From Ignatzschineria ureiclastica (GTDB lineage: Bacteria > Pseudomonadota > Gammaproteobacteria > Cardiobacteriales > Wohlfahrtiimonadaceae), in assembly GCF_003121845.1 (NCBI RefSeq), contig NZ_QEWQ01000005.1, positions 1 to 64,000 on the forward strand: a stretch of DNA of 64,000 nt. Reading direction: 5' to 3'. Both the position numbers and the translations under genes were made by a program. This document shows, one piece after another, positions 61,258-64,000 of the stretch. Numbering within the stretch: the first letter of the stretch is position 1; every line of letters begins with the position of its first letter. Below the pieces are notes generated by a model. That model was not told the origin of the DNA and did not search any database. It worked only from the letters and a program-made list of their open reading frames with translations.

Positions 61258-62295
61258 ATGTATACAAAAAAAATAGCGTTTGCGGTATTGCTATCAGGCT
61301 TGGTAATTAGCGGTTGCTCTACGCAAAAAGTGCAACCTCGGGATAGCTTGCGTTATTTATCATCATCGCAAGTTAATCCACTGGAGTATCCACCAAGCTT
61401 ATTGAAGACAACAGCGACAGATACGGTAGCGACTACGACACTTAAAGAGTATCGTCAACATCAGAAGCAAGTTGTCCAAAAAGTATTACCTACAGGAGAC
61501 AGCGCTGGTCTAACCTTTATAGAATCTGAAGGCGGACGTCGTTGGATCAATACAGGGCATTCGCCTGATTATGTTTGGCAACAAGTACAACAACTTGTTC
61601 GTCAGCTTGGTTTAGAGATTGAATCACAAACACCTGAAGCGGGTATTATTGAAACTAAGTGGGCTGAAAACCAAGCGAATGTAGATGATGGTTTTATCCG
61701 TGGCTTAATTCGTAAAGTCGCCGGTAACTTACTAGGTTCTACTTCTAAGGATAAGTTCAAGATTCGTTTAGAGCGTGATGGAGATCGAGTATTAGTCTTT
61801 GTGACACATTACTCTCTTAAAGATGAGGCAACGGGTAATGAACAACAATTCCATAAATGGGTTGATGGTGGGAGTGATCCGGAACTTGAAGCTGAATTCT
61901 TAGCGCGATTATCTGCACGTTTAGGCGTAGGAGGCGATGGTCTCGGTGCCTCGGGAAAGGGTGGTAGTATCCCGGCTATTGATCGAGAAGGGATGCGCCT
62001 CACCATAAGTAATAGATCACCACAAGATGTATGGAAACAATTGGGTGATATTTTAGATGATGGTTCTGAATTTAATGTTTTAGAGCAATATTCTGATATC
62101 AACACTTATCGAGTTGGACGGACAACTAAAAAACGTCGGTTTTTCTTCTTCACACGCTATGATCGTGAAGGGGAAGTATATTACGTTCGCGTGAATGAGT
62201 TGGGTAATGGCCAGGCAAAAATTGATATCCAACCTGTCTTGACGCTCAATCACTTAGAAGAGTTAGTGGATCGAATTTCAACTAAACTTCAATAA
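61258..62295 (+). CDS. bamC: Outer membrane protein assembly factor BamC
   Basis: 345 residues from ATG with AAGGA upstream; an upstream ATG 17 codons earlier would spoil the signal peptide. Lipobox LVISGC at about 15-20, an unstructured segment that in E. coli contacts BamD, and two repeated helix-grip domains beginning near 100 (YVWQQVQQLV) and 258 (PQDVWKQLGDIL). A Gly-rich linker separates them. Part of the BAM complex. Confidence 0.88.
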   Translation: MYTKKIAFAVLLSGLVISGCSTQKVQPRDSLRYLSSSQVNPLEYPPSLLKTTATDTVATTTLKEYRQHQKQVVQKVLPTGDSAGLTFIESEGGRRWINTGHSPDYVWQQVQQLVRQLGLEIESQTPEAGIIETKWAENQANVDDGFIRGLIRKVAGNLLGSTSKDKFKIRLERDGDRVLVFVTHYSLKDEATGNEQQFHKWVDGGSDPELEAEFLARLSARLGVGGDGLGASGKGGSIPAIDREGMRLTISNRSPQDVWKQLGDILDDGSEFNVLEQYSDINTYRVGRTTKKRRFFFFTRYDREGEVYYVRVNELGNGQAKIDIQPVLTLNHLEELVDRISTKLQ

Positions 62296-62375
62296 ATTCG
62301 ACAACCTTATCAAATCAGCTGTTAAGTTGTAGAATATTGTAAGTTTAGAATCGTTATTCACAATTTTGGTAAAAT

Positions 62376-62410
62376 AAAAACGCTCGATTGATTAATCGGG
62401 CGTTTTGTTT
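62376..62410 (+). terminator. Terminator after bamC
   Basis: AAAACGCTCGAT / ATCGGGCGTTTT stem with one mismatch and T-rich tail, 80 nt after bamC and 49 nt before mutL. Confidence 0.82.
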
Positions 62411-62458
62411 ATGTACAATAAGTACAATAAGCTATCTCAGAAGGAGCAGAGAGAGGAT

Positions 62459-64000
62459 ATGGGACAGAAAATTGCGAAACTTGATCCGCATGTCATTAAC
62501 CAGATTGCCGCTGGTGAAGTGGTTGAGAGACCGGCTTCAGTTGTGAAAGAGTTAGTTGAGAATAGTATCGATGCCAATGCTACTGAAATCGTAATAGATA
62601 TTCGTGCTGGGGGCATCGAGCAGATTATTGTACAAGATAATGGGAGTGGGATTGCTAAGGAGGATCTAAGTCTTGCTTTATCAAGTCACTCCACGAGCAA
62701 GATTCGTTCAGCCAATGATCTAGAAGAGATCGCCACTTTAGGTTTTAGAGGAGAAGCGTTACCGAGTATTGCGGCAGTTTCTCGCCTAACACTTATTTCT
62801 AGAGAAGCGGGAGCAGAGTATGCCTTTAAAGTGCAGAGTAAAGGCCATGATGAAATTAATGAGCCGATGCCGGCATCGCTCCCTCAAGGTACTCGGATTG
62901 AAGTTTTTGATCTCTTTTTTAATGTTCCAGCAAGACGGAAGTTTTTACGCACTGAGAGAACAGAGCTAAGTCATATTGAAACTTTAGTGAAGCGGTTAGC
63001 GCTTATTCGTTTCGATATTAGTTTCACTCTTATTCATAATGGGCGTGAGCTTTTTTCAGCGCCTATTGCTGAGACAATGGCACAAAAACAGGCCAGAATA
63101 GGACAAGTTTTTAATCAAGAATTTTTAGATAATTGTTTCCACTTTTCACATACTAAAGAAGTGGTGATTGATGATGTGGGGACAACTCGAATTTTAACGT
63201 TAGAAGGTTGGGTTGCAAAACCCACTTTTTTCCGCAATAACAATGAATGGCAGTATGTCTATGTGAATGGGCGAATGGTCAAAGATCGTCTTGTGGCGCA
63301 TGCAATTCGTCAAGCTTATCGAGATGTCATGTACAGTGATAAACATCCCGCTTTTGTGGTCTATTTTACGCTTGATCCTGCTGCTGTAGATGTTAATGCT
63401 CATCCCCAAAAACATGAGGTGCGGTTTCGAGAGTCGCGAATTGTTCATAACTTCCTTTTTAGTACCTTTAATCATGTCATCTCTCGGCCGGAAGTTTTAG
63501 AGGGGAGTGATGCGCTTCCTGTTGTGGCTTCAATAGAGGATAAACAGCCCTTATCAGTACAAGAAGCGCCATCAGAGAGTCGTGCCATTGCAAATCAACG
63601 GCAAACAGGGCTCTCTTTTGGCAATCAATATGGTGGGCAGGGTAAGTCTTATAAACCTCTTAATCTCTATGAAGCGATTGGTGCCGGTCGCAATATATCA
63701 AATTCATCAGGGCAACAAGCATTTGCAGGGCTAATAGATAGAACTTCTTCAACCACAGGCAATCATTCAGCGACTGATCAAATCGGTAATGAAAATGATC
63801 AAGATTTCGATCCCGATGATGCGCCGTTAGGTTATGCGCTCGGGCAACTTCATGAGGCCTATATTTTGGCGGAGAATCGGCAGGGTTTGGTGATGGTGGA
63901 TATGCATGCCGCTCATGAGCGAATTATTTATGAACGTTTTAAGAGTGCAGTGGATACGGATAAAGGGATTGTCAGACAAGCCTTATTAATTCCTAAAACT
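62459..64000 (+). CDS. mutL: DNA mismatch repair protein MutL (3' end beyond window)
   Basis: 514 codons are visible and the frame is open to the edge. GHKL ATPase: E in KELVENSIDANA near 36, QDNGSGI near 58, and TLGFRGEALPSI near 91 (Pro replaces the usual Ala). The transducer domain runs to about 330, then a Gln/Ser-rich linker and the start of the dimerisation domain (GYALGQLHEAYIL). ATG follows GAGAGGAT. Couples MutS recognition to MutH/UvrD. Confidence 0.95.
   Translation, partial: MGQKIAKLDPHVINQIAAGEVVERPASVVKELVENSIDANATEIVIDIRAGGIEQIIVQDNGSGIAKEDLSLALSSHSTSKIRSANDLEEIATLGFRGEALPSIAAVSRLTLISREAGAEYAFKVQSKGHDEINEPMPASLPQGTRIEVFDLFFNVPARRKFLRTERTELSHIETLVKRLALIRFDISFTLIHNGRELFSAPIAETMAQKQARIGQVFNQEFLDNCFHFSHTKEVVIDDVGTTRILTLEGWVAKPTFFRNNNEWQYVYVNGRMVKDRLVAHAIRQAYRDVMYSDKHPAFVVYFTLDPAAVDVNAHPQKHEVRFRESRIVHNFLFSTFNHVISRPEVLEGSDALPVVASIEDKQPLSVQEAPSESRAIANQRQTGLSFGNQYGGQGKSYKPLNLYEAIGAGRNISNSSGQQAFAGLIDRTSSTTGNHSATDQIGNENDQDFDPDDAPLGYALGQLHEAYILAENRQGLVMVDMHAAHERIIYERFKSAVDTDKGIVRQALLIPKT

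Overview
The window is about 64 kb of chromosomal housekeeping DNA from an AT-rich gammaproteobacterium. Supporting signs are lipopolysaccharide genes (lpxC, kdsA), bamC next to dapA, a cytochrome c4-dsbA pair, an infC-rpmI-rplT-pheST-ihfA block and a type PotGHI putrescine importer. Gene content and composition resemble the Cardiobacteriales (Ignatzschineria/Wohlfahrtiimonas-like). That placement is an inference from memory of gene families, not a search result. There is no prophage, plasmid backbone, CRISPR array, complete insertion sequence or defence island.

Layout. 1-720: 3' end of a 23S rRNA gene, 5S rRNA and the rrn terminator. 760-8630: a divergent isochorismatase-fold protein, the potGHI putrescine transporter (minus strand), an NfsB-type nitroreductase, a glutathione S-transferase and a phospholipase-D-type cardiolipin synthase. 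8679-14888 (minus): rimO, dnaQ, rnhA, lgt-thyA, dsbA and cytochrome c4. 15396-19289: purL. 19610-26755: thrS-infC-rpmI-rplT-pheS-pheT-ihfA. 27255-33742: murJ, rarD, kdsA, a small membrane protein and a long M24 aminopeptidase. 34164-37602: thrC, serA and a DUF2058 protein. 37929-38925: a 47-residue membrane protein and two tRNA-Phe genes. 39063-43928: a YfeW-like serine hydrolase, lnt, DUF2069, mutM and hpf. 44085-55029: the distal half of the division/cell-wall cluster, murD-ftsW-murG-murC-ddl-ftsQ-ftsA-ftsZ-lpxC. 55163-57043: rpsP-rimM-trmD, then csrA where rplS would be expected. 57519-64000: glnA, xthA, dapA, bamC and the 5' part of mutL.

Many genes cooperate in envelope construction. murD/G/C, ddl, murJ, ftsW and the serine hydrolase act on peptidoglycan; lgt and lnt on lipoprotein maturation; lpxC and kdsA on lipopolysaccharide; bamC on outer-membrane protein assembly; dsbA on periplasmic disulfides. 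A second group is translation and tRNA charging (rRNA, tRNA-Phe, thrS, pheST, infC, r-proteins, rimO, rimM, trmD, hpf).

The most unusual content is non-coding. (1) A family of about 175-bp non-autonomous inverted-repeat elements (seven copies, all intergenic) has TATAG-starting ends reminiscent of Correia elements. One copy is interrupted by a second, 99-bp element with a clear TA target duplication. (2) The potG leader can form mutually exclusive hairpins, one of which hides part of the Shine-Dalgarno sequence. (3) A coding-like tail lies in another frame just after the dnaQ stop. (4) There are two possible small RNAs, an ATT start in infC, a TTG start in csrA, and no rplS after trmD. Many starts were moved from the longest open frame to the codon with the better Shine-Dalgarno match; each case is explained.
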